This document shows positions 9,201 through 20,878 of a DNA stretch of 26,552 nt, piece by piece. Positions within the stretch are counted from its first letter, which is position 1. Each line of letters begins with the position of its first letter. The translations under genes and the position numbers were made by a program. Source of the DNA: Phallusia fumigata. Lineage: Eukaryota > Chordata > Ascidiacea > Phlebobranchia > Ascidiidae. The stretch lies in assembly GCA_008931825.1 (NCBI GenBank), contig QXVZ01029004.1:1-26552 (forward strand), read 5' to 3'. Under the pieces are notes generated by a model, which worked only from the letters and a program-made list of their open reading frames with translations, did no database searches and was not told where the DNA came from.

Positions 9201-12200
9201 AAGTGGGCTGTCACGTTCCATTTCAACACCTCGTTTATTTACAGTGAGTTTTGTGTTTGAGAAAAAAACAAGGAAAAAATACGGGTATGTTCAAGGCTGG
9301 GTCACCACAGGAAAGGACTTGCGTTTAACTGGACACACAGTTGTTTGATCACAACAACATCACTTTTTCATCTCAGGCCAGCTGCCAATCACGCAACCTC
9401 CACTTAACTTGCAAACGCCATCAACCCAATCGCAAACCGCGGTGATCCCTTTGTTCGAAGCGCATCAGGTCAGGCTCTCGGGGATCTGTTTGTTTGTGGT
9501 CGTACAAGAAGTTGGGGCGATGCGACGGAGATATGGTACCACTTGGTGACAAGCGGTGCAGTTGAAGTCTCAGAATTATTGCGCGGCAACGGAAACGCAG
9601 CGTTTCGTATGTGGTGGAGGGCTGACAAAGTCTCCGTTTTGTACAACATCATGCGAACAGATCAGCGAAGGCAGCGGCAATTTGCGGAAGAAAGGAATTT
9701 ATTGCAAGATGGGATCGCGAATGAACGGATTTCCTAGTTGAAGTCCTAAAACGCGTTTTGGGCCAAAATCTAATCTAACGAGTACACATCGAACAACGAT
9801 AACGGATTCATCGAACTTTGCATTACTGTGTGTTTTGTTGGTTGCATGCGAAATGCAACAATTTACTGTTTTGTACTTGTGAAAGAATACCACAAGTAAC
9901 ATGTGTGGCCCGTTGTTTTTTTAATAAAAATACCAATTTCCGCCTGCGCGCCATATTTCAGCATAACCTCAGCCTACACTACAAAATATATACTTTATAT
10001 TATTTGACAAAATTTAGGTTTTTTGCTTTATTTACGAGTAAAACAGGTACGAAACATTTTCCCTGAAGAATTGCTGCGAACTAGTAGCATTTGTCTTCAG
10101 CAATCTACTGTATCAGTAATCCAAATACTTCAGTCAAAATCAAAACAAATCAAAAAATGTTTCAACCAACTCGACCTTGCCAAGGGCCGCCAAATCGCCG
10201 CTAAACCAGTTTGATGTCATACATCACCAGTTCGAAGAATTTCATGTGACGTCGCCAACAGGACCGGGCGTGGCGCGCGGTAAAAATATTTACTCTCATA
10301 TGATAGTTGTTTGGTAAATCTCTCGGCACGAAGAGGTCGCGCATGATGCAAACTGCCATGAAAATATTTTCTGCCTGTAGTGCGCGGAGCTCAATTGAGC
10401 ACTGCCGCCATTTTGACCAAAATGAAAAAATAACTATAGAGCTAGTTTGGAAAATGGCTCTTCAAATAACAGAGGATAAACAATGTCTTTAATACAGCCG
10501 CGCATCTCATAAAATGAAATGGGTGACCACCATAGGAATGCATAATAATCGATTTGAAGAAATTATGGGCTGACATTTCCCTTACAATTTACCAATTGTA
10601 ATTTGTAATTCCTGAAGGCCTGTAATTGCGATGACAAAAAAACTTGAATCTTGTCATGTTCTGATTTTTTGCATCGTAAATTAATATTGGGAAATGTTTA
10701 AGAAAAATCGCTGACGCGAGCAAATACAGAACGCTACATTTTGTTTACCCTACATGACAACTACCAAACTGCTACTTACTGTTGAACAAAAAAGTGAACC
10801 GAAAATGGTCAAACAGTGGAAAAAAAATGAGATGACATATACACAGGGTTACCATCGATCAGATACCAAAAACAAGGACGACTGGAAAAATATAGGTTTT
10901 TACCACAACTGCATGCGTCACAGTGTACGAAGCACTCACTGTTCAGGCTTCATTTACTTCCAATAAATTCTTTCTCGTAATCGTCACGGAAATTGTTTTT
11001 ACGCTTGCCAATTTTCACTTAGATTAAGATAAATGCCTAAATTCCCTGGCAAAAATTACCCTTTGTGCAAACTTAGCAGGCTTACAGTGCTTGGTGTTGT
11101 AAATGAGATAATGTTTGTTTCATGATGTCAAAAAACTTGGTAGCAAAACATCTACGATGAGATGGAAGTTCATTTAATATTAATAAAACTAAGACAAAAT
11201 AAGGACAATACCATTTTCTAAGACGTTTTTAGTGTTCAACATAAGGACAAATCTTATAAACAAGAACAATATGGTAATCCTGCATATACAGTTTTACCAA
11301 TAGAATAACATTTGACTGGTCACATTACTACAATACAGCAACACTTAAACAGAAAAGAAATGTCTTTGAATTTGTATTAGTAGACATAACTGTCAAACGC
11401 AATCAAAACATCTACGTTACCATTAATTGTCCACTCAGTTTTGAAAATGAAAGACTCAAGATTTGTTACAAAAATATAAGTGCTAGCTTTTCCTCCCTCG
11501 GTTTTCGACAACCGCCCTAGGGTGCGTTCAATCAAGTATTTGTTTTGTGTTTACATAAACATGCAAATAGAAATTAAAATTACGGGGTATTGCCATACAC
11601 ATAGTTTATAATATGATGCTACGAAGCAAACGTACAAATGCTCATTCTATCACACATTTGTTTGAAAGAGCTTTTTTAGCCACAGATGAAAGTTACATTG
11701 ACAGTTGAAAACAGTGTGGGTTCTTAATTACAATTAAACTTTCAATGTGGTTGGAAGCGCCAACTCAAAAAAATGATCTAATCGAAAGGATTGGTTAAAT
11801 GTTGTTTTGCAACAAAATCTACGCAGATTAAATTGAAAGCTCAGCCAAAAAACTTGCAATAAGTGTTGGACAAGTCACGTGACAAATAAGTATATTACAT
11901 AAGACATGTCTAAAACGTCAAATGCGCCATTTAATGCTCCACCTGATATTTACATCAAGCAAAATCTGATCATGATCTGACGATCGTTGACCATCTTGCA
12001 TTAAACAGAGCGGTGGAGTAAAACCAAAAAATGTAGGTTTCGCTTTGTGGGAGTCTCAATTCGCGTCCTCCAATAACCCTAATGGCATGGTAATTGACCA
12101 ATTACAAACAGACACGTTTACACACCCATAAGCATGGTACATCTTTGAAAATGTAAAAGAGCAAATTGTAAAGAATACAGTTTATTCGGGTTAAATCGTA

Positions 12201-14900
12201 TGCAGCTGTTCGGTATAGAACTTTGGCATGCACAATATAAAATAATTCTAAAATACTAAAAAATAGCTGTAAACAAATCCTGAATTTCGAATTCGGTCTT
12301 ATTTATCTCGCTGTATTTCAAGCAATACCACAGCTCGTTGTAATATGCATTGTTTTTCACCCCTCAACATTTTACAAAATTAATTTTTAGCATGAAGTGT
12401 TACGGAGAGGCTGAAACGCGTTAACAAATTTTCATAGGTGTCAATCTTTTATTTAGCATCACTAGGTACGACACAGCCTGCTTTGTGTTGTTGAGCTTCA
12501 CTAAAAGCAAAGTAAAAAAGTCATCGGCAACAACTTTATTAGTCTAGCTTAATGAACTTAAAATTGCCAGATTTAGTGAAGCTGAAAAACGAACCGAAAA
12601 ACGATTTACGACAGTTAGCGACGAGCTCTTTCTCTTTCGGTGTCTTCTAATCTTCCTTAACATTTTGTAAACTTTACTGCAGCATGCGTGCCCGTTTGCA
12701 ACTTGGTTAGCCCCCGAGGTCAAACTTTTATTTCGCACGCATGTTTGTTGTGTACCCGTCACGTATCCCTGTTTTCTTTGTTACGATTTACTCAATGCGA
12801 TCAGAAGAAATATTGAACATTAAAGTTTGTGTCTAAACAATCCGTAACGTATCAATTACAAACGCGCGACACTATAAGGTGACAAAGAGTGAATTCAATC
12901 AAAAATCACTTCCCAAAATACTAATATTTTGCATTGTTTCATTTGACAAAAAATTAAATTTTGGTCATTAGTTTATTACCATTGCTGTTTTTTTTAATTT
13001 TACGTTTTGGGAGCTGGTGGGTTAATTTGATCAGCCGGGATCTAAAGTTACAGATTCGAAGACCGAAAGGGAAAAACAAACCGGCGTCAAAACAATATTT
13101 GTCCCCTTCATGGAAGCGGCTTGCACCGAATTCCAATAATCACCACACGTCACGAATTTCATGTATTTGGCATTTTTCCTAGTTTAAATATTGCTACGTG
13201 TTGTTTAGGATTTATTAACCGCAGACAGATGGGTATGTTTTAGGTGAATAGAGCCGGGCAACATACACAACTGACATAAACAAAAAACGATCAGAGGCAA
13301 AAATAAAACTCTTGTTAGGTTTGGTTTCCTGTAAGACAGATATCAAAAACCAATCTTAAATCAACAGTGGCTGTGTACGTTTATAGGATGCGTATAACCG
13401 AAACTGCAAGAAGGGTGGAAAGATCGACACTGAATGTGGATATATTGGTAAATGGCAACCTTCCTTATTTGGGCATTAAAGTGAAACTCTAGCTCACCAG
13501 TCACACAAAGGAACTCCTAAAAAAGCCACCCATGCGCACACATGACATTCGTCCACTTAAACATGTGTAGAAAATTTGTTTTTTTTTCGGCTCAAACACA
13601 CTCTTGTTTTTCTGATGCATATTAATCGACATTTTCTAATGTTATACGCTAACTAAAATGTCAATCTCTGAAACTGCAGTTGTTTTTGAAAACAAGTTTA
13701 ACCGAAAAAGTGATTAAAGGGTGATGATAAACCTTCAAAACGACGCAAAATCGGCCACAAGCTCATGTTTCATCAACCCTAGGTGACTGAGGCATCTCCA
13801 GAAAGCTAAAAGAGACTTGGTAATGTCAGAACCGCACTTGACAGAGATTAGTCATGGCTTTTTCTTTTGTAAGGCGTATATTCCCCACAACGATCGCTAA
13901 AGCCAGCGCTTGTAATGAGAAAGATGGTTGGAAACGTGTTTTTTCGCAAATCCAAACTTGCAAGTATTGTCGTTGCGATGGCGCAAACGCGCATCCAATC
14001 AGGCAACGCAGACTCTGTCTACGCCTTTGCCGCAAGAGAAGAGCACGAAATTGGTTTTAGTTTATTTACTGGTGCAAGGCATCTAACATTGCTCACTCTA
14101 GAATGTTGTCGAAATCTTATAATCGACCTCCACGTTTACTTGTATTTGTAGGGCGGCGCTTACTTTGGAAATAATTTAGTTAATTAAATAAAACAAACGC
14201 TGCATCTTAGGCGGCGTGAAGGCGCGGTGGTAAGAAGACACGTTTTATTCGGTCAGCAGGTCTGTTATCGACGAGTTGACAGAGCTGTCGGATACACAAG
14301 ATGTCAACAGATCTTCTTTGCGATGCAATCGTACGGGGTTAAACAATAGAATCCTTGCATGACATTTTGACATGATTTCTAGAAATCACAAAACTTATAG
14401 CGTCTTGGCCCATTTAAGTTTAAACACACCTCGTGCGATTGTTTGTTACAGGGCTTGGTTAGTAAAATGCAAATAAACAATTTTGATGTTTGTGCACGTT
14501 GTGTCAGGCCTTAGTGACGAAATATTTACAGTATTAGAAAAGTTTGCGTTTCGGTAAATACTCCGGACGGCTGATCTTCTCAATTTTGGCTTGGCCTTAA
14601 GCGATTGAATCTTGATCTTTGTTTCAAAAGCTTGATTTAAACCCTATAGCCTTACAAACCATTAGGTTGACCTGCAGTAACCTTTAGTCGAGCGCAGCAA
14701 TCCGGACTACACACTGAAAGAACGTTTTCCAACGCAGTCTCGGCGATTTGGAATAAAATTAACAACGTTTTGACGTTTGACAGACCGATTTAAAGCTTAC
14801 ATGCTATTGTATTTAGGAGAACTGCTCTGCATGCGGGCAGAGTTGTTGTAACGCACGGTCTTTTTCAGTGTGAAACTGTCAACGCATTTCGGTTACCAAT
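6251..14900. other. Long interval with no supportable gene
   Basis: Both strands carry only short open frames with no recognisable domain, no consistent splice structure and no family resemblance. The longest is 137 codons on the minus strand at 7898-8311, opening from GTG, and it is within what chance gives for a sequence this size. CpG is abundant all along, the opposite of the left gene. I see no tRNA cloverleaf, no terminal inverted repeats, no transposase or reverse transcriptase fragments and no long tandem arrays. It probably holds intergenic and regulatory DNA for the downstream gene or for genes outside the window. Confidence 0.6.
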
Positions 14901-16050
14901 ACACAATCACGATTGACTGTTTCATGCGTGAAGTGGTGGTTTAGTATCAACCGCTGGGCTACCTCCGTGGTTCAACATGTCAATCACTCCCGACGCGTTG
15001 GAATGTTTTGCGTTTAGGATACGTATAACTATAGTACTGACCATACCGCAGCGAAGTAGCAGAACCAATGTTGTTGCTGTAACGCGATGTCTTTCACCTC
15101 GCGACATAGCAAACGAATTGAGGTTACCGGTGTGCAATTACAACCTAGACAGCGAAGCGGCTCGCCTGGTAGCTTCGAATAAATTTGTGCATTAGCTAGA
15201 AACAACCACTCGGCGCTGCACCGCTTGGGTCGTCAACTTGTCAATCACCTTCGATTCGTTTCGCGCCGTTTTGCGATTGTGAAAAAACAGTTTATACAAC
15301 AGTGATGTTAACGTTCACTAAATACACTGCACCTGTAGCAGTAGGCTTACCGAAATGAACGTGCTGTAAACCAGCTCACGTAGTCCACGCGCGATAATTA
15401 ATCAGTCACATATGTGAACCAATATACACAATGAACTATAGCATGCCAATGTTAAACACTTACCGACGAACACGGAAGCCCTGGTGACTTGTACAGTCGG
15501 TCGACACACAACGATACACAACACTTTAAACCTATTTATCGCTGCAATTTAACATAAGCAACTAAAAATACACATTACTCTGCGGCCTGCCACAGCAAAT
15601 GAACCGAGCAATAACTTGTAGACAATGGCCTTCGAATTAAACTGTTACGCACAGAGGTCATTGTTTCGTACAATTACATGACTTGTTACAACGCGGGCAG
15701 TGGCGGGAAAAAGAACGTGGAGATTAGGCACTATGCGTAAATTAAAAAAAAATTAAACGAATTTTTTGTTGACCAAACGAAAGGAACAAACCGGCGTTGG
15801 ACAGAAAAAAAAAATTTTACGTTCTGGTTTGAGTAAACTTTACCGTATTCTTGACAGCATTGCACGTATTGTGACATAAAATTAATGTAATTAGTATCTT
15901 TATTCTATTCTTGTCAGATTGTCAAAACACATAACAACCAATCCAACTTTGTCAAAGGGGTGAAACTGACAGCTCAAGATAACGCAAGATGAATATAGTT
16001 GGCACTCGCTTTGTTGACAAGGCGATGAAAAACTGATAGGACGAGTGCCG
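14901..16050. other. Gene-free interval with a weak diverged repeat
   Basis: No supportable gene. Two segments resemble each other: 14950-15012 and 15220-15275 both run ACCGCT..GGG, then TCAAC..TGTCAATCAC, then GA..CGTT, then GTTTTGCG. The alignment is by eye and gapped, so it may be an old duplicated element or chance. Further right, 15744-15818 has two A-rich runs. Confidence 0.35.
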
Positions 16051-16060
16051 CTGATACATT

Positions 16061-16171
16061 GCAATGACGTCACGGAGCTCATTACCGAGATAAGACCTTC
16101 AATATGACGTAAATGTTTCAAAATGTCTTAAATCGGCCAACACATAGTTTTAGGAGCAATGACGTATAAAA
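16061..16171 (+). promoter_or_regulatory. Cluster of CRE-like TGACGT sites
   Basis: Three TGACGT cores lie within about 100 bp: a full palindromic TGACGTCA at 16065-16072, TGACGTAA near 16104, and TGACGTATAAAA at 16160-16171. The first and third sit in the same GCAATGACGT context. TGACGTCA is the binding site of CREB/ATF-type bZIP factors. A GATAAG site lies between them (near 16089). The cluster is about 1.7 kb upstream of the TATA box of the secreted-protein gene. A regulatory role is inferred from motif density only. Confidence 0.35.
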
Positions 16172-17890
16172 CAGTTTCCAATAGTCTGTTTGGGCATAAA
16201 CAGTAAATAAAGTTACCCTTTGAAAACGTACATAGCGCCAAATCGGGTTAACCTTTGTACACTTAACTTACGCAAACGGTTAGAGGCTTTGGGGTTTATC
16301 AGATAATTTCTTAAAGCAGGAAAATGCCCAAACGAAAGATGTTGGTAACGAATCGTGACGGGAACCTGTCCCTCTTCAAGGTGCGAAAACTGCTGTTGAA
16401 CCTGACAAACTTTTTTAAATTTTTCAACTGGCGACAGTTTTAGCAACACAGCCACAAAAATACTCTGAACTATAACGATTTTGTACTTTTGTTAAACATA
16501 CTAAACAGTTTGTATACCGATAAGTAACCGCATCCACCTGGCGCACGTATGAGCCTCTCGGTTTTCCGATTATAGCTGTATGCCGTTTGTAATGCAAACA
16601 CATTTTTAAGCCTGTTCGCAGTAATGTTGCATTAAAGGATCGGAATGGCATTGATTATTGTGACACCGCCCAGTTTGTGGTCATCTCGGCAAACCGGTAA
16701 CTTGTCGTGCCCAAATAAGCGAAACTTTTTGTTATTCAACGATGCTGTGTTTGATATCCACGCAGTGGTTTTTCTCATTATCTGATAAAAGGTTGTTTCT
16801 TGCCAACGGGGATAGTTTCGTGACGACAACAAGGTCTATCTTCTCCTTGGATAGCGGTTAGGGAATGAAGCACAAAAAGTAGTTCTGCAAATTACTGGGC
16901 AGAAGTGACCTAACCTTTAGTATTAGCATGAGACAAAGCAACAATTCGTTCGACATTACCCACGTAATTTTGAAATGAATCTGGTTCGTAGCGGTAAGAA
17001 ACATATAATCGTCAGCTTGATGTGTGACTAATGAATTTTGTCCCTTGTTAAAAGCTCTATCCACAATTTGTGTTACCACCGAGGATATCTGTGTAGGAAC
17101 AGGATCAGCTAGCAAAGAAAGTTGTTCACTGCAAACCATTTCTTACACTGCATAAGGTATGAATGTAAACCACATCATTGGCGGGGAACTGGTTTATCGT
17201 CATCTTTAAAGATTAGTCAAGTGTTTTTTAACCTTTTATCTTACGCGGCCCGGACGTTTTAAAAACACTCTCGTGGCCCGCTGTCTCATCAGCATGGCAA
17301 ACTCATTTTAATACTTGTGACACAAACATGCATCGGTTTGAACTGAAGCAAAGCAGTTGATTCCAATATGCTTATTTGTGCTTATTTGTGCCCCATTGTT
17401 CTTTTTCAGTTCTGCAAGTCAAGTAGGATCCATTACAAAGGTCGTGAGCTTCAAAAGATTTAAATAATACTTTTATCAAGTTTTCGACATTTTTAAAATT
17501 TCACACTATGGCCTGTACAAACAACCAAGAAAACTGGCCTGCAACCTCGTCAAACGCCCATTTAGCAACAGCTATTTTTAGCCTGCCACTTATCCTCGTA
17601 GTCCTTGAACTATCGTGTCATCCCATACCATGGTATTCAATAATAAAAGGCGATCTGGGGGTGAACATGCATCGCGGCGACAAGCGTAAAATCGCTGATG
17701 AATTTTTTACTCGGCTCCTCTTCACCAGGTTTCGCGTGCTGGAGAACGCGACATCGCCCAAACATAGATTACTCGGAAACGGCATCTCTTAGGCCTTGCA
17801 GACGCACGTACGAGATGCCAACACGTGCGAGAAAAAATCCTCTGCGCCTCTTACCTGTTTTCACGTGGTTAAACGTTTTGGGAAAAAAAC
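16172..17890. other. Upstream flank of the secreted-protein gene, no gene seen
   Basis: Only short open frames without family resemblance are present (the longest is 94 codons at 17508-17792, plus strand). A 10-base unit CTTATTTGTG is repeated twice in tandem at 17371-17390. Two GGCCCG-type words near 17249 and 17275 recall hAT transposon ends but are too short to support a call. Confidence 0.5.
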
Positions 17891-17898
17891 GGGACCTC

Positions 17899-17908
17899 TA
17901 TATAAAAG
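17899..17908 (+). promoter_or_regulatory. TATA box of the secreted-protein gene
   Basis: TATATAAAAG, a near-perfect TATA box, lies 185 bp upstream of the chosen ATG at 18084. Transcription would be expected about 25-30 bp further on, near 17925-17935, giving a 5' leader of roughly 150 nt. A four-codon mini-frame (ATG AGT TAT TAG, 17929-17940) lies right at the predicted start site. A possible leader intron ends at TTTCCTTTTCAG (18027), but I see no strong matching donor. Confidence 0.55.
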
Positions 17909-18083
17909 CTCGCATACGCAGCCACGATATGAGTTATTAGCGAAGCAGGTTAAAGACAGAAGTTGTGAGAAGTAATGTAGAATACTTTAGGAGTGTTTAA
18001 AATAACTTGGATTTGTTTCCTTTTCAGCTGCTTTTATTTATTTGTCATTTGCTTAGCTGTTGCCTGTCTATTTCCACGTCACT

Positions 18084-20878
18084 ATGAAGAGATCACTCGC
18101 TTCCACGGCTTTGATCCTGATCGGAATTATCGCAGCTTGGGGGAAGGAAGTACAACTAAGTAAGTTATAAAAATGCATGGAAAAGTTGTTTGGGCATTAT
18201 TTTAAACCTTGTAACAATTGAGTTTACGCTAGTCCATATCTGTACAATACAAACTTCGGCATCCTGTAGTAATACGCTTCCATATATATGACTTCGGGTA
18301 ATTTTACACGCTAAAAATACTCGGTAAACGCGATTCGCAGGGACCAAAAGCTGGACCAGTCGAGGCTCTTAAAAAGTGCGGTCAACGCCAATCTTCGGAG
18401 ATTTGCGATCTTGCGCGCAAATCACGAGTACGTAAACAGGCTTGTGGTGTGAGATCTTCTGGGACCACGCGCCGACCGACACCGAAAATCGCGCGGAGGT
18501 GCTTGCGGTTGTCGGTCGCCCATTTCCGTCAAATACGCAAAAGTGGCACGTTTTGTTACGTTGAAAGACGCATTAGCACGCGAATCTATGCACGCTAAAA
18601 ACGGGTTTTAAAGTTGAACACGAAAATGTTTTATGAAAATGAAAGTTAGTAGAAAAATCGCGCCGCTTTCTTGTCGAATTTCAGCGCTGGGTTTGGGATG
18701 TCGCGAAACGAAAGAGCTCTGAGATAGTTTGTAGCCGGATGAAAAAAGTTAAAAAATCCCGTGCTTTAAAACACTTGCCTCTGTTTTACAGTAAGTTTTT
18801 TAATTCGATAATTGGCCTCACAACATGCAACAAAATCCAGCGAAAACGGTAATCATTTGTGTTGTTTCAGACGCTGAGGTGTTCAAGTCAATGGCCAAAA
18901 TGCCGATGCCTCCGGTGGGAAATACCTTTTTCACCGAATTTGAGTTCAAGACATCGAAGTGAGTACTTGACCTTGTGTGCATAGTTTTTCCCTTAGAAGT
19001 TAAAATCAACTCGATATAACCCAGAATTTGTTGGCGATTCGAATCACGTTTTTTAAATGCGAAAAATTTTCAGTAAAATGTCGCAACTTCAACTGATATT
19101 TTTGCAGCAACGAGTTGGTCGAGGCGCTGTCTTTCAACGCGACTTATGTGGCGAACCCAGAAGCACCCGAAGTCAATCTGATGATTCCGATGGACCGAGT
19201 GATCCTTACCGGAAAATACTTCNTGAACACGAAAATGTTTTTGTGAAAAGTTAGTGGAAAAATCGCGCCGCTTTCTTGTCGAATTTCTGCATGTAGCGGT
19301 GGGTTTGGGATGTCGCGAACCGAATGAGCTCTGAGATAGTTTGTAGCCGGATGAAAAAAGTTAAAAAAATCCCGTGCTTTAAAACACTTGCCTCTGTTTT
19401 ACAGTAAGTTTTTTAATTCGATAATTGGCCTCACAACATGCAACAAAAACCAGCGAAAATGGTAATCCTTTGTGTTGTTTCAGACGCTGAGGTGTTCAAG
19501 TCAATGGCCAAAATGCCGATGCCCCCGGTGGGAAATACCTTTTTTACCGAATTTGAGTTCAAGACATCGAAGTGAGTACTTGACCTTGTGTGCAGTTTTT
19601 CCCTTAGAAGTTAAAATCAACTCGATATAACCCAGAATCTACTGGCGATTCGAATCACGTTTTTAAATCCAAACATTTTCAGTAAAATGTAGCAACTTCA
19701 ACTGATATTTTTGCAGCAACGAGTTGGTCGAGGCCCTGTCTTTCAACGCGACTTATGTGGCGAACCCAGAAGCACCCGAAGTCAATCTGATGATTCCGAT
19801 GGACCGAGTGATCCTTACCGGAAAATACTTCAGCTCTCTACGAATGTAAGATAACCCCCGATTTCACTCACCCCATAATGAAAACAAACTGCTGTATTGA
19901 TAATTTACCCTCTACTTCGAAAAAAATTAGACTACGTTATTTTTATTTGTAAAATTAGATTTGTTATTTGTAATTTTAAAAAATCCTTTGTTACAGATAT
20001 ACGGGCTACAATACCATGATTACGCAAAATAACTCCGGGACGTACCTTCTACACATGAGTGATGTTAACCTCAGAGTAAAAATCGGCTTTGGAAGTAAGT
20101 GACTACAGTGATTTAACAAATAAATGAAACCGTAAATGACACAACCCCACTCAAAAGTGTATTTTAAAACAGTAAATAGGTGTAGTTTAATCTGCCGAAA
20201 TATGTACAGACTTTTGTTATGCAACATTTCTGTGTTTTACAGTGAACATTACCGGGATGCACCTGTCGGTGATAGACGACGAGTGTATTCCAACAATGCA
20301 AGGGATGAGCATTATGTTGAAAGAAAACAGCGACACGGAACCGCGCCTGAGCACCAACACGATTCGCGAACTTCTTGAGTTTTCCACAGTGGACGAATTC
20401 AAAAACATGTTTTGCGACGCGATGCGCCTGTAAGTGCGTGTTTTATTTTAGGGCTCTTTAATGCTTGCTATGGTTTTGCTGATCTTAACAGTGTTTGCAA
20501 TTGTTGTAATTGTACATCAACAGTTGCCCAAAAATGAATTTGTCTATGACTACAACTTATGCACAAGTCCCAAATACAAAAGTATGCCTCACCAGAAACA
20601 ATCAGAGCAATAGCGAGTAATTTTTGGATTTACCACAAGGGATCATTTGCATTTATCGCACAGGCACATCTCTAGCATTAACGCACCATATAAACACTTC
20701 GAAAAAAGTGCCCCACCTTTAGAAAACGTCTCGAAGCTTAAAATCACAATTTGTTTTTTTCAATTTAGCACTTAAAGGAGTTTCATTTCTTGGTTTCAGA
20801 ATTGCGCAAAGCGGATCAAAGTCGATGATCGCAAAAGCGATTTTTGATCGGATTGAAGCGACATTGTTCGAAAAGTGA
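18084..20878 (+). CDS. Small secreted protein, possibly TULIP/JHBP-like, six exons
   Basis: Exons 18084-18159, 19484-19571, 19717-19845, 19997-20094, 20243-20429 and 20800-20878 total 657 nt, or 218 residues plus TGA. All introns are GT..AG and the phases (1, 2, 2, 1, 2) fit, so every split codon is sense. Exon 2 also exists at 18871-18958, continuous with exon 1. Residues 1-20 form a signal peptide (Lys-Arg, then a hydrophobic run to about Ala18). There are three N-glycosylation sequons (N65-A-T, N109-N-S, N132-I-T) and two cysteines in the mature part (C145, C188). The middle alternates like beta strands (VNLMIPMDRVILTGKYF; SGTYLLHMSDVNLRVKIGF) and the end is an amphipathic helix. This order, the GKY turn and the length recall takeout/JHBP and mite group-7 allergen-like lipid-binding proteins, but no diagnostic motif proves it. 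No transmembrane segment follows the signal peptide. Confidence 0.7.
18160..18870 (+). other. First intron of the secreted-protein gene
   Basis: About 710 bases between exon 1 and exon 2, much longer than the other introns (137-370 bases). It is GC- and CpG-rich around 18340-18560. It holds a 45-codon open stretch ending near 18452, but that frame does not fit the phase of exon 1, so I do not call it an exon. The portion from 18615 is repeated after the N at 19223. Confidence 0.55.
18871..19222 (+). CDS. Secreted-protein exons 2-3, left-contig copy (exon 3 truncated)
   Basis: Exon 2 at 18871-18958 (acceptor GTTGTTTCAG, donor GTGAGT) and exon 3 from 19108 (acceptor TTTTTGCAG), cut at 19222 by the N after the codons for GKYF. 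They are continuous with the signal-peptide exon at 18084-18159. They encode the same residues as the right-contig copy at 19484-19571 and 19717-19831; the differences I see are silent (CCT/CCC in exon 2, GCG/GCC in exon 3). Intron differences are larger and include short indels. This is an allelic copy of one exon pair, not an additional pair. Confidence 0.75.
19223..19223. other. Single-N contig join 2
   Basis: This N joins the middle of exon 3 directly to the middle of a copy of intron 1. It is a scaffold join between overlapping contigs, so the apparent loss of the 3' part of exon 3 here is not biological. Confidence 0.9.

Larger units (their letters stand above)
18615..19831 (+). repeat. 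Direct duplication 18615-19222 / 19224-19831 (unmerged contig overlap)
   Basis: The 608 bases before the N at 19223 match the 608 bases after it: the end of intron 1, exon 2, intron 2 and most of exon 3. Substitutions and compensating short indels (for example near 18631 and 18687 against 19240 and 19288) separate the copies; the exon changes are silent. Duplicate end equals contig end and duplicate start equals contig start, as at 2383. Confidence 0.9.

Noticed and set aside
17245..17283. GGCCCG words resembling the ends of hAT transposons
   Set aside because: Too short, with no terminal inverted repeats, no target-site duplication and no second end found.
17508..17792. 94-codon ATG-initiated frame just upstream of the TATA box
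   Set aside because: It lies before the predicted transcription start, has no recognisable features, and is best explained as chance.
18327..18452. Open stretch in intron 1 of the secreted-protein gene that looks like an amphipathic exon
   Set aside because: Reading from the CAG acceptor at 18340 in the phase left by exon 1 hits a stop after about ten codons; the open frame needs a different phase.
19036..19045. GATTCGAATC, similar to a tRNA B-box (also in the duplicated copy near 19647)
   Set aside because: It lies within an intron with no A-box and no cloverleaf-forming flanks.
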